Both the position numbers and the translations under genes were made by a program. From JBLMZH01 sp050258715 (GTDB lineage Bacteria; Patescibacteriota; Doudnabacteria; UBA920; O2-02-FULL-48-8), in the NCBI GenBank assembly GCA_050258715.1, contig JBLMZH010000033.1, forward strand, positions 1 to 14,711: 14,711 bases of DNA, in the 5' to 3' direction. The notes under the pieces were generated by a model that saw nothing but the letters and a program-made list of their open reading frames with translations, searched no databases and was not told where the DNA came from. Of this stretch, positions 1 through 6,209 are shown in pieces; positions within the stretch are counted from its first letter, which is position 1; the number at the start of each line of letters is the position of its first letter.

Positions 1-1
1 C

Positions 2-46
2 AATTTAATCATTGACACCCTCAAACGCCGTCAAAAAAAATGTTGA
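2..46 (+). CDS. possible C-terminal tail of an upstream gene (partial)
   Basis: Reading from base 2, an open frame gives the 14 residues NLIIDTLKRRQKKC before a TGA at 44-46. The basic, Lys/Arg-rich end looks like a protein C-terminus, and the nrdR promoter starts only about 40 bases further on. Nothing identifies the family, and 14 codons can be open by chance, so this is weak. The long minus-strand frame over 5-226 is less likely because it runs through the nrdR promoter. Confidence 0.22.
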   Translation, partial: NLIIDTLKRRQKKC

Positions 47-88
47 TAACGTCAGGCTTGGCAATTTAAATCGAGAAAATCCCAGGTT

Positions 89-118
89 TTGACAGCATAC
101 TAGATATGGGGCTATATT
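89..118 (+). promoter_or_regulatory. promoter of the nrdR-nrdJ operon
   Basis: A perfect -35 hexamer TTGACA at 89-94 is followed, after an 18-base spacer, by TATATT at 113-118, giving a predicted start near base 125. This leaves a 5' leader of about 170 bases before nrdR. Both elements are overlapped or flanked by NrdR-box-like palindromes, as expected for a repressed ribonucleotide reductase promoter. Confidence 0.6.
97..112 (+). promoter_or_regulatory. upstream NrdR-box-like operator (weaker)
   Basis: ATACTAGATATGGGGC matches 11 of 16 positions of the published NrdR box consensus acaCwAtATaTwGtgt by eye, and keeps most of its central core. It lies between the -35 and -10 elements and starts 33 bases before the stronger box, close to three helical turns. 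NrdR boxes normally occur as such in-phase pairs. On its own this match would be unconvincing; its position next to the second box is the main support. Confidence 0.45.
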
Positions 119-129
119 TAGTTTGGCAA

Positions 130-145
130 ACACAAGATGTAGTGT
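130..145 (+). promoter_or_regulatory. NrdR box (strong match)
   Basis: ACACAAGATGTAGTGT matches 14 of 16 positions of the NrdR consensus acaCwAtATaTwGtgt, including both ACAC/GTGT ends. It sits just downstream of the predicted transcription start and about 150 bases before nrdR itself. Its place in front of an nrdR-nrdJ operon makes autoregulation by NrdR the natural reading. Confidence 0.75.
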
Positions 146-230
146 TAGCTGCTGAAAATGGCGGCAAAGCTGAACTAGGACATAAAGACGAAAACAAAAC
201 AAGCCTGCCCTTGAGCCAAAAACCAATTAA

Positions 231-274
231 GAGAGGCAATTTCTATTGCGGTATTTGAGACCTCCTATTTTTTT
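231..274 (+). promoter_or_regulatory. leader hairpin followed by a T run, possible attenuator
   Basis: GAGG at 233-236 can pair with CCTC at 261-264, enclosing a small CAAT/ATTG hairpin, and a run of seven T follows at 268-274. A competing GGT/ACC hairpin at 250-262 is also possible. The layout resembles a weak intrinsic terminator or an alternative-fold switch in the nrdR leader. I found no B12-box signature, so I do not call a cobalamin riboswitch. Confidence 0.25.
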
Positions 275-298
275 CGCCAAAATTTTTAAAAATCACCT

Positions 299-742
299 AT
301 GATTTGTCCAAAATGCGGGCACGAAGACACCAAAGTCTTGGACTCCCGTCCAACGAATGAAGGCATGGCTATAAGAAGGCGCAGAGAATGCAATAAATGC
401 GAGTTTCGCTTTTCGACTTATGAGGAAATGGAAATTTTGGACCTGACCGTTGCCAAGCGCAACGGCCAAACCGAAGCCTACATGCGGGAAAAGATCGAAA
501 ACGGAATTAGAAAGGCTTTTGAGAAACGGCCGTTGACCCACGAAATGTTTCAAAGCATCATTTCCGGCATTGAACAGGACATTCAGAGGCTCGGCAAAGA
601 CACGATCTCATCCAAGGAGATCGGCGATATCGTCATGAAGCACGTCAAGCGCAAGGACCAGATCGCGTATATTCGGTTTGCCAGCGTCTATCGGCAATTT
701 GCGGACGTTGAGGAGTTTGTCCGCGAAGCTAAAAAATTATAA
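299..742 (+). CDS. nrdR: transcriptional repressor NrdR
   Basis: NrdR is the zinc- and nucleotide-binding repressor of ribonucleotide reductase genes; it senses ATP/dATP through an ATP-cone and binds paired NrdR boxes. The 147-residue product has the usual family length. Its N-terminal zinc ribbon shows C3-x2-C6 and C31-x2-C34, with a basic RRRRE stretch just before the second pair. Residues about 49-139 form the ATP-cone, with the characteristic KRNGQ near its start. The ATG at 299 begins the family-typical MICPKCG, so the start is secure, although no Shine-Dalgarno sequence precedes it, only an AU-rich stretch. It is followed after 50 bases by nrdJ, and NrdR-box-like sites lie in its own promoter region, so regulation of the operon by its first product is likely. 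Confidence 0.95.
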   Translation: MICPKCGHEDTKVLDSRPTNEGMAIRRRRECNKCEFRFSTYEEMEILDLTVAKRNGQTEAYMREKIENGIRKAFEKRPLTHEMFQSIISGIEQDIQRLGKDTISSKEIGDIVMKHVKRKDQIAYIRFASVYRQFADVEEFVREAKKL

Positions 743-792
743 ACTAATAATTACCCGCCAATTTTCATCATTCACAAAAAGAAAGGAAACAA

Positions 793-3486
793 ATGTCCCC
801 GAATCTCCAAAACCGAACTGAAAACGCCTTAAGCGAACTGGGCGAAAAGATATTTTTGGACCGCTACGCGGTCAAAGACGCCAAAAAGGAGAGTTTGGCT
901 TTGGGAGACACCGTGGTCGTTTGCATCAATCTTAAGACCGGGCAGCGCGAAATCGGAATTGTGGAGGAAATCGACGCCCAGGCCAGGGAGGTGGCTGTCA
1001 AACTTCGGGACGGAACCGTTGAGCGCCGCAGCATGGAGCACGTGGACAAGCCGCTGGAGGTTGTGCCCGAACAGATGTTCGAACGGATCGCCAAACATAT
1101 TGCCAGCGTCGAATCAAGCCCGGAACTTAAATCCGAATGGGAGCAGAAATTCCGCGATCTCATGAATGATTGGAAATATGTGCCGGGCGGCCGGATTTTT
1201 ACGGGTGCGGGCACCGGCCAGAATTTGACTTTTTACAATTGCTATGTCGTGCCGTCGCCGGAGGACAGCCGCTCAGGCATCATCCGAACCTTGGAGCAGA
1301 TGAACGAGATCTTTTCCCGCGGCGGGGGAGTCGGCATTAATCTTTCGACCTTGAGGCCGAGGTACGCTTACGTGCGCGGGGTCAACGGCCGGTCTTCGGG
1401 CGCGGTTTCGTGGGGCTCGCTTTACAGTTTTTCCACCGGACTTATTGAACAGGGCGGATCCAGACGCGGCGCTTTGATGCTCATCTTAAACGTCTGGCAC
1501 CCGGATGTCATCGAATTCATCAATGCCAAGCGCGAATCGGGCCGCATTACCAATGCCAACATCTCGATCGGGATTACCGACGATTTCATGGAAGCGGTCA
1601 AAGCCGGAAAGACCTGGGATTTGGTTTTCCCGGACACGCAAGATCCTTTGTATAAGAACCACTGGGACGGCGATCTGAAAAAGTGGGAGACTTTGGGCGG
1701 CAAAACCCTAAAGTATAAGACCGTGCGCGCCACTGATCTCTGGGAATCCATCATCGCCTCGGCCCACGCCTCGGCCGAGCCGGGCATTTACTTCATTGAT
1801 CGCGCCAACAAGCTCTCCAATTCCTGGTATTACGCGAATTTGATCGGCACCAATCCTTGCGGCGAGCAGCCCTTGCCGCCGTGGGGCGTTTGCAATTTGG
1901 GCCACGTCAATCTTTCCCGGCACGTTGATTTGGAAAAAGGCGATGTCGACTGGAACAAGCTTAAGACCACGATCCAGCAGGCCGTGCGTTTCCAGGACAA
2001 TGTCATTGACGCCACGCCTTATTTCTTCGAGCAAAATTATATCCAGCAGATGAGCGAGCGCCGCATCGGCATGGGCACGGTCGGCTTGGCCGAAATGCTC
2101 ATTCATTTGGGAGTGCGCTACGGTTCCGACGAATCAGTGAAGTTCATCGACAAGCTTTATCAGTTTATTGCCATCACCGCTTATGAAGCGTCGGTTGATC
2201 TGGCCCGGGAAAAAGGCTCATTCCCGCAATTTGATTCCCAGAAGTTTTTGGAAAGCGGCTATATGAAGAACATGCCGGAATACATTCGGCATTTGGTCGG
2301 CAAATACGGGATCAGGAACGTGACCATCATGACCCAGGCGCCCACTGGAACCGTCGGGACCATGGTCGGCACTTCGACCGGCATTGAGCCGTTCTTTTCC
2401 TGGACCTATTTCCGCAAATCCCGCTTGGGCGTGCACCAAGAGCACATTCGTTTGGCCAAAGACTGGCTTTCCGAACATCCCGGGGAAAGTTTGCCCGAAT
2501 ACTTTGTCACGGCCATGGAGCTGACCCCGGAAGAGCACGTCAGAGTGCAGGCGGCAATCCAGCGCTGGACCGACTCCGCCATTTCAAAAACGGTGAATGC
2601 GCCCGAGGATTATTCGCTGGAACAGACCAAGAAGCTTTACGAGATGATGTTTGATCTCGGCTGCAAAGGCGGAACCATTTATCGCGACGGATCGCGCGAA
2701 GAGCAGGTTTTGGCCACTGACCACAAGAAACTGGGCAAGGACGCGTCAGAGCAGGTCGAAAAGAAAGCCGCGGCCGAAGCCAAAACAGAAGCCGTCAAGC
2801 TCGAACTTGAAAAACAGCCAGTGCCCGTTATCGAAACATTAACCCAAAATCAACCGATCATGGATAATTCGAAAAAAGAAGAAGCCAAGCAAATCATTCC
2901 GACTAAGATCACGCCGCGCCGCCGCCCGGATGTCATGCACGGCTCGACCTATAAGATCGTCACGGCCTACGGCAACCTTTACGTTACGGTTAACGAGGAC
3001 GAGTATGGGCCGTTTGAGGTTTTCTCGCAGCTCGGCAAGGCCGGCGGATTCTTTGGCGCTCAGACCGAGGCCATTTGCCGGATGATCTCTTTGTCGCTGC
3101 GCTCAGGCATTGGAATTGGCGACGTCATTGATCAGCTGAAGGGCATTCGCGGGCCGGACCCAGTCTTCCACAACGGCGAGCGGATCTTATCTTTGCCCGA
3201 TGCCATTGCCAATGTTTTGGAAAATCATTTGAAGCGCGGCCAAACCGAACTTAAGCTCGAATTTGCCAAACCTGCTGCCGAAGCCCCCAAGGCCGTCAAG
3301 CATGAAGAGCCGGTGTTCGAGACTGTCACTCAAGAATTCAAGACCAACGGGACCTCAATGGTCGCGGCCAAAACCTCAATTGCCGACTTGGGCCACGCTC
3401 CGGTTTGTCCGGATTGTTCCGCCATGCTCGTCATGGCCGAAGGCTGCATGAAGTGCGAAGTCTGCGGGTTCTCGAAATGCGGGTAA
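793..3486 (+). CDS. nrdJ: adenosylcobalamin-dependent ribonucleotide reductase (class II)
   Basis: This enzyme reduces ribonucleotides to deoxyribonucleotides, using adenosylcobalamin to make the active-site thiyl radical. Visible residues are the redox cysteines C150 (FYNCYVVP) and C367 (WGVCNLG), and the catalytic group N354, C356 and E358 in NPCGEQ. After the barrel (to about residue 650) comes an Ala/Glu/Lys-rich linker, then a TSCPD-type domain at about 716-815. A cysteine-rich tail follows with C872, C875, C885, C888, C891 and C896, ending CGFSKCG; the last cysteines probably regenerate the active-site disulfide. Between YAVKD (25-29) and the helix near residue 95 lies an insert of about 50 residues predicted to be beta-rich. 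No N-terminal ATP-cone is seen. GAAAGG precedes the ATG. No radical-generating small subunit is present, as expected for class II. Confidence 0.95.
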   Translation: MSPNLQNRTENALSELGEKIFLDRYAVKDAKKESLALGDTVVVCINLKTGQREIGIVEEIDAQAREVAVKLRDGTVERRSMEHVDKPLEVVPEQMFERIAKHIASVESSPELKSEWEQKFRDLMNDWKYVPGGRIFTGAGTGQNLTFYNCYVVPSPEDSRSGIIRTLEQMNEIFSRGGGVGINLSTLRPRYAYVRGVNGRSSGAVSWGSLYSFSTGLIEQGGSRRGALMLILNVWHPDVIEFINAKRESGRITNANISIGITDDFMEAVKAGKTWDLVFPDTQDPLYKNHWDGDLKKWETLGGKTLKYKTVRATDLWESIIASAHASAEPGIYFIDRANKLSNSWYYANLIGTNPCGEQPLPPWGVCNLGHVNLSRHVDLEKGDVDWNKLKTTIQQAVRFQDNVIDATPYFFEQNYIQQMSERRIGMGTVGLAEMLIHLGVRYGSDESVKFIDKLYQFIAITAYEASVDLAREKGSFPQFDSQKFLESGYMKNMPEYIRHLVGKYGIRNVTIMTQAPTGTVGTMVGTSTGIEPFFSWTYFRKSRLGVHQEHIRLAKDWLSEHPGESLPEYFVTAMELTPEEHVRVQAAIQRWTDSAISKTVNAPEDYSLEQTKKLYEMMFDLGCKGGTIYRDGSREEQVLATDHKKLGKDASEQVEKKAAAEAKTEAVKLELEKQPVPVIETLTQNQPIMDNSKKEEAKQIIPTKITPRRRPDVMHGSTYKIVTAYGNLYVTVNEDEYGPFEVFSQLGKAGGFFGAQTEAICRMISLSLRSGIGIGDVIDQLKGIRGPDPVFHNGERILSLPDAIANVLENHLKRGQTELKLEFAKPAAEAPKAVKHEEPVFETVTQEFKTNGTSMVAAKTSIADLGHAPVCPDCSAMLVMAEGCMKCEVCGFSKCG

Positions 3487-3582
3487 AAGAAATTGAAGAT
3501 TGAAGATTAAAGATTGAAAATTTTCAAATCTTCAATGTTCAATAAATCTTCAATATTCAATTTTTAATTTTCAATTAATTCC
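3487..3582. repeat. AT-rich ATTGAAGATT/AATCTTCAAT direct and inverted repeat cluster
   Basis: The gap after nrdJ is almost wholly made of degenerate copies of ATTGAAGATT on the left and its reverse complement AATCTTCAAT on the right, meeting at about 3519-3524 (GAAAATTTTC). It can fold into a long, imperfect AU-rich hairpin. It may act as a weak terminator or 3'-end stabiliser for nrdR-nrdJ, or as a processing site before the cobO part of the cluster. A similar shorter tract follows hisS. Confidence 0.6.
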
Positions 3583-3804
3583 ATGGACGATCAACAAACC
3601 GAGCAGCACGATCTTCCGTTCGTGGACTCCTACAACATCAGGGTCCGCGACGAGGAGATCACAATGGTTTTGTACTCCGGGACCAAAGCTCACTTCTACG
3701 GCTTTGCTCCCAAGCATTTTGCGGCTTTTAAAGAACTGGTGGACCAAAAGTTCGACGAGTACGAAAAAGATTACGGCAAAATTACCCAAGCCCTGCGAGG
3801 TTAA
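3583..3804 (+). CDS. small DUF3467-like protein
   Basis: This 73-residue acidic protein has no signal peptide or membrane segment. Its second half, roughly residues 38-67, reads as a helix ending in YEKDYGKI. The preceding pattern (F-x-P-K-H-F-x-A-F, then YE-x-x-x-G-x-I) resembles the C-terminal half of the DUF3467 family, which has no established function. That assignment is by eye and tentative. The ATG lacks a good Shine-Dalgarno sequence. It ends six bases before cobO and so is probably co-transcribed with it. The composition and codon use look like a real gene, but a function in cobalamin or dNTP metabolism is only suggested by position. Confidence 0.6.
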   Translation: MDDQQTEQHDLPFVDSYNIRVRDEEITMVLYSGTKAHFYGFAPKHFAAFKELVDQKFDEYEKDYGKITQALRG

Positions 3805-3810
3805 TCCAAG

Positions 3811-4341
3811 ATGGACAGCCGGGGAATAACAATAATCTACATCGGGGACGGCAAGGGCAAAACCTCGGCCGCCGCAGGTTTAGCCGTGCGGGCCTCAGGA
3901 ACCGGGCTTAAGGTTTTGTTTTTGCAGTTCGTGAAGGGGGACTGGCCGTCGGGCGAAAGAAAAGTTTTGGAAAAGCTCGACAACGTGGATGTGAAAGTCT
4001 TGGGGGTGGGGTTCGTCAAAATCCTGGGCGACCGCAAGCCTATGGAAGACCATGTTAAGGCCGCGAAGAACGCGCTTGCTGAAAGCCTCAAGGCCTTAAA
4101 GAGCAAAAAGTACGATCTGGTAGTCATGGACGAGGCTATTTCAGCCATCGAGGAAAAATTAATCACTGAGGATGACTTGCTTAAGGTCGTGAAAGCCCGG
4201 CCGAAGAACGTAAACTTGTGTTTGACCGGGCATAAGCGCCTCAAGAAGCTGATCAGCGAAGCCGACTTGGTGACGGAAATGAAAATGATCAAGCATCCGT
4301 ATTACCAAGGGATACTTGCAATCAGAGGAATTGATTTTTAA
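3811..4341 (+). CDS. cobO: cob(I)alamin/corrinoid adenosyltransferase (CobO/BtuR/CobA type)
   Basis: The enzyme transfers the 5'-deoxyadenosyl group of ATP to cob(I)alamin or a cob(I)yrinate, making adenosylcobalamin. The 176-residue product has the family's unusual P-loop GDGKGKTS at 12-19, the LQFVKGDW strand at 38-45, an acidic DLVVMDEAI segment at 102-110, and the C-terminal block SEADLVTEMKMIKHPYYQGI typical of this family. Length fits a cytosolic single-domain enzyme. It lies 325 bases downstream of the B12-dependent nrdJ with only the 73-residue ORF between, so it most likely supplies the reductase's cofactor from salvaged corrinoid. No other corrin-ring synthesis gene is present in the window. 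In the usual TGR motif the arginine position reads His (TGHKR); whether this matters is unknown. Confidence 0.92.
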   Translation: MDSRGITIIYIGDGKGKTSAAAGLAVRASGTGLKVLFLQFVKGDWPSGERKVLEKLDNVDVKVLGVGFVKILGDRKPMEDHVKAAKNALAESLKALKSKKYDLVVMDEAISAIEEKLITEDDLLKVVKARPKNVNLCLTGHKRLKKLISEADLVTEMKMIKHPYYQGILAIRGIDF

Positions 4342-4354
4342 AGCCTAAATTAAA

Positions 4355-4945
4355 ATGGCCGGAAAACTTGAAAACCAGGAGATCGAGATCAAGATCAAAT
4401 TGTCCGACGCAAAGGCTTTTCGGGCCAAGCTTTTAAAGTTGGGAGCAACGCTTATCGAGGAAGGCCTGGAGTCGGATATTTATTTTACCAACAAAGACGG
4501 TTTTTACGGGTCAGGCCAAACTTTAAGATTGAGAAATTGCCCCAAGGGCTGGCTTTTAACATACAAGAAATTTAAAAATTTCGAATACGGACTTAGCAAC
4601 CGGCAGGAGATTCAAACCCTTGTTTCCGACGGACCGAAGCTCAAGCAAATTCTTGAGGCCTTAGGTTTTTACCCGCATATTCGAAAGCAAAAACAGATCG
4701 AGCATTATCAATTCAAGCACGTCGTGGTTGAGATGCACAAGCTTCCGTTTTTAGGGGACTTCATCGAGATCGAAGGGGAGCGCCACGAGATCGAACCAAT
4801 CTTGTCGGACCTGGGCCTGTCGTTTGCCGACGGCTTGCAAAAGAATTACAACCGCCTGTTCGAAGATTACATCAAGGAGCACGCCTTGCCTCAAAATCTC
4901 CAGCTGACGTTCGAAGACGAAAAGAAATTCAACCGGTCTGTCTAA
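4355..4945 (+). CDS. CYTH-domain protein (CyaB/ThTPase-like)
   Basis: The 196-residue product starts with the CYTH signature ExExK (E9-I-E11-I-K13) and continues with alternating charged strands that would line the triphosphate tunnel: LRLRN near 57-61, LTYKK near 68-72, and the acidic FIEIEGE near 137-143. CYTH proteins bind triphosphates through these charged tunnels and include class IV adenylate cyclases, thiamine triphosphatases and inorganic triphosphatases. Sequence alone does not tell which reaction applies here. A tail after about residue 170 is extra. It starts 13 bases after cobO, so co-transcription is likely. A link to adenosylation is imaginable, since corrinoid adenosyltransferases release triphosphate, which a CYTH triphosphatase could hydrolyse; this is inference only. 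Confidence 0.85.
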   Translation: MAGKLENQEIEIKIKLSDAKAFRAKLLKLGATLIEEGLESDIYFTNKDGFYGSGQTLRLRNCPKGWLLTYKKFKNFEYGLSNRQEIQTLVSDGPKLKQILEALGFYPHIRKQKQIEHYQFKHVVVEMHKLPFLGDFIEIEGERHEIEPILSDLGLSFADGLQKNYNRLFEDYIKEHALPQNLQLTFEDEKKFNRSV

Positions 4946-4950
4946 GACTG

Positions 4951-4978
4951 TTTACAAATTTTGTTACTTTGTTATTAT
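4951..4978 (+). promoter_or_regulatory. possible internal promoter before the DUF4430 gene
   Basis: TTTACA at 4951-4956 and TATTAT at 4973-4978 are separated by 16 bases in an AT-rich gap. The predicted start near 4985 leaves a leader of only about nine bases and would fall within or after the AGGAAA sequence, so translation from this transcript would be near-leaderless. It may give the DUF4430-DUF6580-DUF167 genes some expression independent of nrdR. Confidence 0.35.
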
Positions 4979-4993
4979 TAGGAAACGAAACTT

Positions 4994-5398
4994 ATGAAAT
5001 TCAAACGTTTTGAAAGCCTGATCGTCGTCGGCATCATTGTGGTCGTGGCCGGAACCTACGCATTCACTAAAAAGCCGGTCCAGGCCCCGGTTACCGATTC
5101 CCAGCAGACGCAAAATCAGAATCTAAATCAGCCCGTCCAGCAAGTCCCATCAAGCGAGATCAAATACCAGGGCGTGGAAGGCAAGACCGCGATGGAGCTT
5201 TTGAAAGCCACCCATAGGGTTGATGTCAAAAATTATTCCTTTGGCGACATGGTCACGGGTATTGACGGGATCGAGCCCGACAACAATCATTTCTGGGGGT
5301 TCTACGTTAATGGCAGCCTTTCCCAAGTCGGGGCAGATCAGTACAAAACCAAAGCTTCTGATTCGATCGAGTGGAAATTAGAGGAGATTAAGTTTTAA
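4994..5398 (+). CDS. membrane-anchored DUF4430 (transcobalamin C-terminal-like) protein
   Basis: The 134-residue protein has an N-terminal signal anchor at about 8-24 (SLIVVGIIVVVAGTYAF), a Gln/Pro-rich spacer to about residue 54, and an extracytoplasmic domain at about 56-134. That domain has the DUF4430 pattern: EGKTAMELL, then FGDMVTGIDGI, then HFWGFYVNG, then a closing SIEWKLE strand. DUF4430 is classed with the C-terminal domain of transcobalamin/intrinsic factor, a corrinoid-binding fold in animals. In bacteria it occurs in surface proteins, sometimes by ECF-type transporters. Its stop codon overlaps the next ATG by one base (TAATG), so it is translationally coupled to the DUF6580 membrane protein. 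With nrdJ and cobO nearby, surface capture of a corrinoid is a reasonable but unproven role. Confidence 0.8.
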   Translation: MKFKRFESLIVVGIIVVVAGTYAFTKKPVQAPVTDSQQTQNQNLNQPVQQVPSSEIKYQGVEGKTAMELLKATHRVDVKNYSFGDMVTGIDGIEPDNNHFWGFYVNGSLSQVGADQYKTKASDSIEWKLEEIKF

Positions 5399-5928
5399 TG
5401 TCATATCTCATCATCCTAATCGGCAGCCTGCTTCGCGTCATTCCGCACCCGGCCAACTTCGTGCCGATCGGGGCCATTGCGCTGTTTGGCGGAGCCAGGC
5501 TCAGCAAAAAACAAGCGGTCATTCTTCCCGTTGCCGCCATGGTCATTTCCGATTTTTTTATCGGCTTTGATTCGCTTGCTTCCCGTTTGTCCGTCTACGG
5601 TTCGTTCGTGATTATTGGGCTGATCGGAATGCTTTTAAAGAACCGAAAGGGGATCGGCTACATTTTGGGCGGCAGCGTTTTGGGCTCAATTGTTTTTTAC
5701 CTGGTCACGAACTTCGTGTTCTTTCATTCTGCCGGACTTTATCCGCAGACTTTAAACGGGCTTGTCGCGTCTTACGTTAACGCCATTCCCTTTTTTAGGA
5801 ACAGCCTTATGGCCGACGCTTTATACAGTCTGATTTTCTTCGGCGCTTACGAGTTAGCCGGGCAAAGAACTAAGATCTTAAATTATGTCAAAAATTATAA
5901 AAGTCAGGGTACACACCAAGGCCTTTGA
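5398..5928 (+). CDS. DUF6580-family integral membrane protein, putative ECF-like substrate-binding component
   Basis: The 176-residue hydrophobic protein has about five membrane segments. It carries the family-like opening RVIPHPANFVPIGAIALFGG, followed by SDFFIGF, near residues 13-56. This matches proteins annotated as DUF6580 putative transport proteins, which resemble the S components of energy-coupling-factor transporters. GAGGAG precedes the ATG, which overlaps the stop of the DUF4430 gene. Coupling to that protein and proximity to nrdJ/cobO suggest uptake of a corrinoid. No ECF ATPase or T component lies in the window, so energising subunits would have to come from elsewhere or the protein works alone. 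Substrate is inference; the membrane nature is directly visible. Confidence 0.75.
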   Translation: MSYLIILIGSLLRVIPHPANFVPIGAIALFGGARLSKKQAVILPVAAMVISDFFIGFDSLASRLSVYGSFVIIGLIGMLLKNRKGIGYILGGSVLGSIVFYLVTNFVFFHSAGLYPQTLNGLVASYVNAIPFFRNSLMADALYSLIFFGAYELAGQRTKILNYVKNYKSQGTHQGL

Positions 5929-6109
5929 GGACCGCGTTGAAGAGGTCGGTTTGGACGAATATGAGGCTTGGGTAAGCTCCGTGCCGGAAGGCGGCAAGGC
6001 CAACGACGACCTAATTGAGCTGCTTTCCGAGCACTTTGATACACCTCCTAGTACAATTCGCATAAAATCCGGGGGTAAAAGCCGTCATAAATTGATAGAA
6101 ATCGACTAA
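5885..6109 (+). CDS. DUF167 (YggU-like) protein
   Basis: This 74-residue protein shows the DUF167 pattern: an opening KVRVHTKAFEDRVEEV strand, then VPEGGKANDDLIELLSEHF (P-x-x-G-K-A-N), and the closing IKSGGKSRHKLIEI. Length is normal for the family, whose function is not established. The start overlaps the 3' end of the DUF6580 gene by 44 bases, a longer overlap than elsewhere in the cluster, but the conserved N-terminus begins at this ATG so the start looks right. An intrinsic terminator follows directly on the stop codon, so this is the last gene of the cluster. Whether it is functionally part of it is unclear. Confidence 0.85.
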   Translation: MSKIIKVRVHTKAFEDRVEEVGLDEYEAWVSSVPEGGKANDDLIELLSEHFDTPPSTIRIKSGGKSRHKLIEID

Positions 6110-6137
6110 AAAATGCCCTTAAATAAGGCATTTTTTT
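6108..6137 (+). terminator. intrinsic terminator after the DUF167 gene
   Basis: AAAAAATGC at 6108-6116 pairs with GCATTTTTT at 6128-6136, with an inner CTT/AAG pair, an AAAT loop and one bulged C; seven T follow the GCA. The hairpin begins at the DUF167 stop codon and separates the nrd/cobalamin block from the LysM/tubulin unit. Confidence 0.85.
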
Positions 6138-6139
6138 GA

Positions 6140-6168
6140 TTGACAACCTAAGCAAAATAAGGGATAAT
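6140..6168 (+). promoter_or_regulatory. promoter of the LysM/FtsZ-like operon
   Basis: Perfect TTGACA at 6140-6145, a 17-base spacer and GATAAT at 6163-6168 form a near-consensus housekeeping promoter. The predicted start is near 6175, giving a leader of about 35 bases. It follows immediately on the terminator above, so this unit is transcribed independently. Confidence 0.75.
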
Positions 6169-6189
6169 TCCAGTCCCTAGAACATTTCT

Positions 6190-6206
6190 ATCTCCAAGGA
6201 GGAGAT
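6190..6206 (+). promoter_or_regulatory. Shine-Dalgarno hairpin in the LysM gene leader
   Basis: ATCTCC and GGAGAT flank the loop AAGGA, so the strong AAGGAGG ribosome-binding sequence is held partly in the loop and partly in the 3' arm of a six-base-pair hairpin, just four bases before the ATG at 6210. A nearly identical arrangement occurs before the minus-strand gene at 13673. Confidence 0.5.
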
Positions 6207-6209
6207 GGA

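Noticed and set aside
5..226. Minus-strand open frame of 73 residues in the nrdR upstream region
   Set aside because: It runs through the promoter and NrdR boxes, has Phe/Leu/Cys-rich shadow-like composition and matches no family I know.
125..298. Cobalamin riboswitch before nrdR-nrdJ
   Set aside because: Expected from the B12 context, but the conserved B12 box and core elements could not be found by eye on either strand.
3811..4341. Generic P-loop ATPase instead of a corrinoid adenosyltransferase
   Set aside because: The GDGKGKTS loop together with the C-terminal ADLVTEM/KHPYYQGI block is specific to the CobO/BtuR family.
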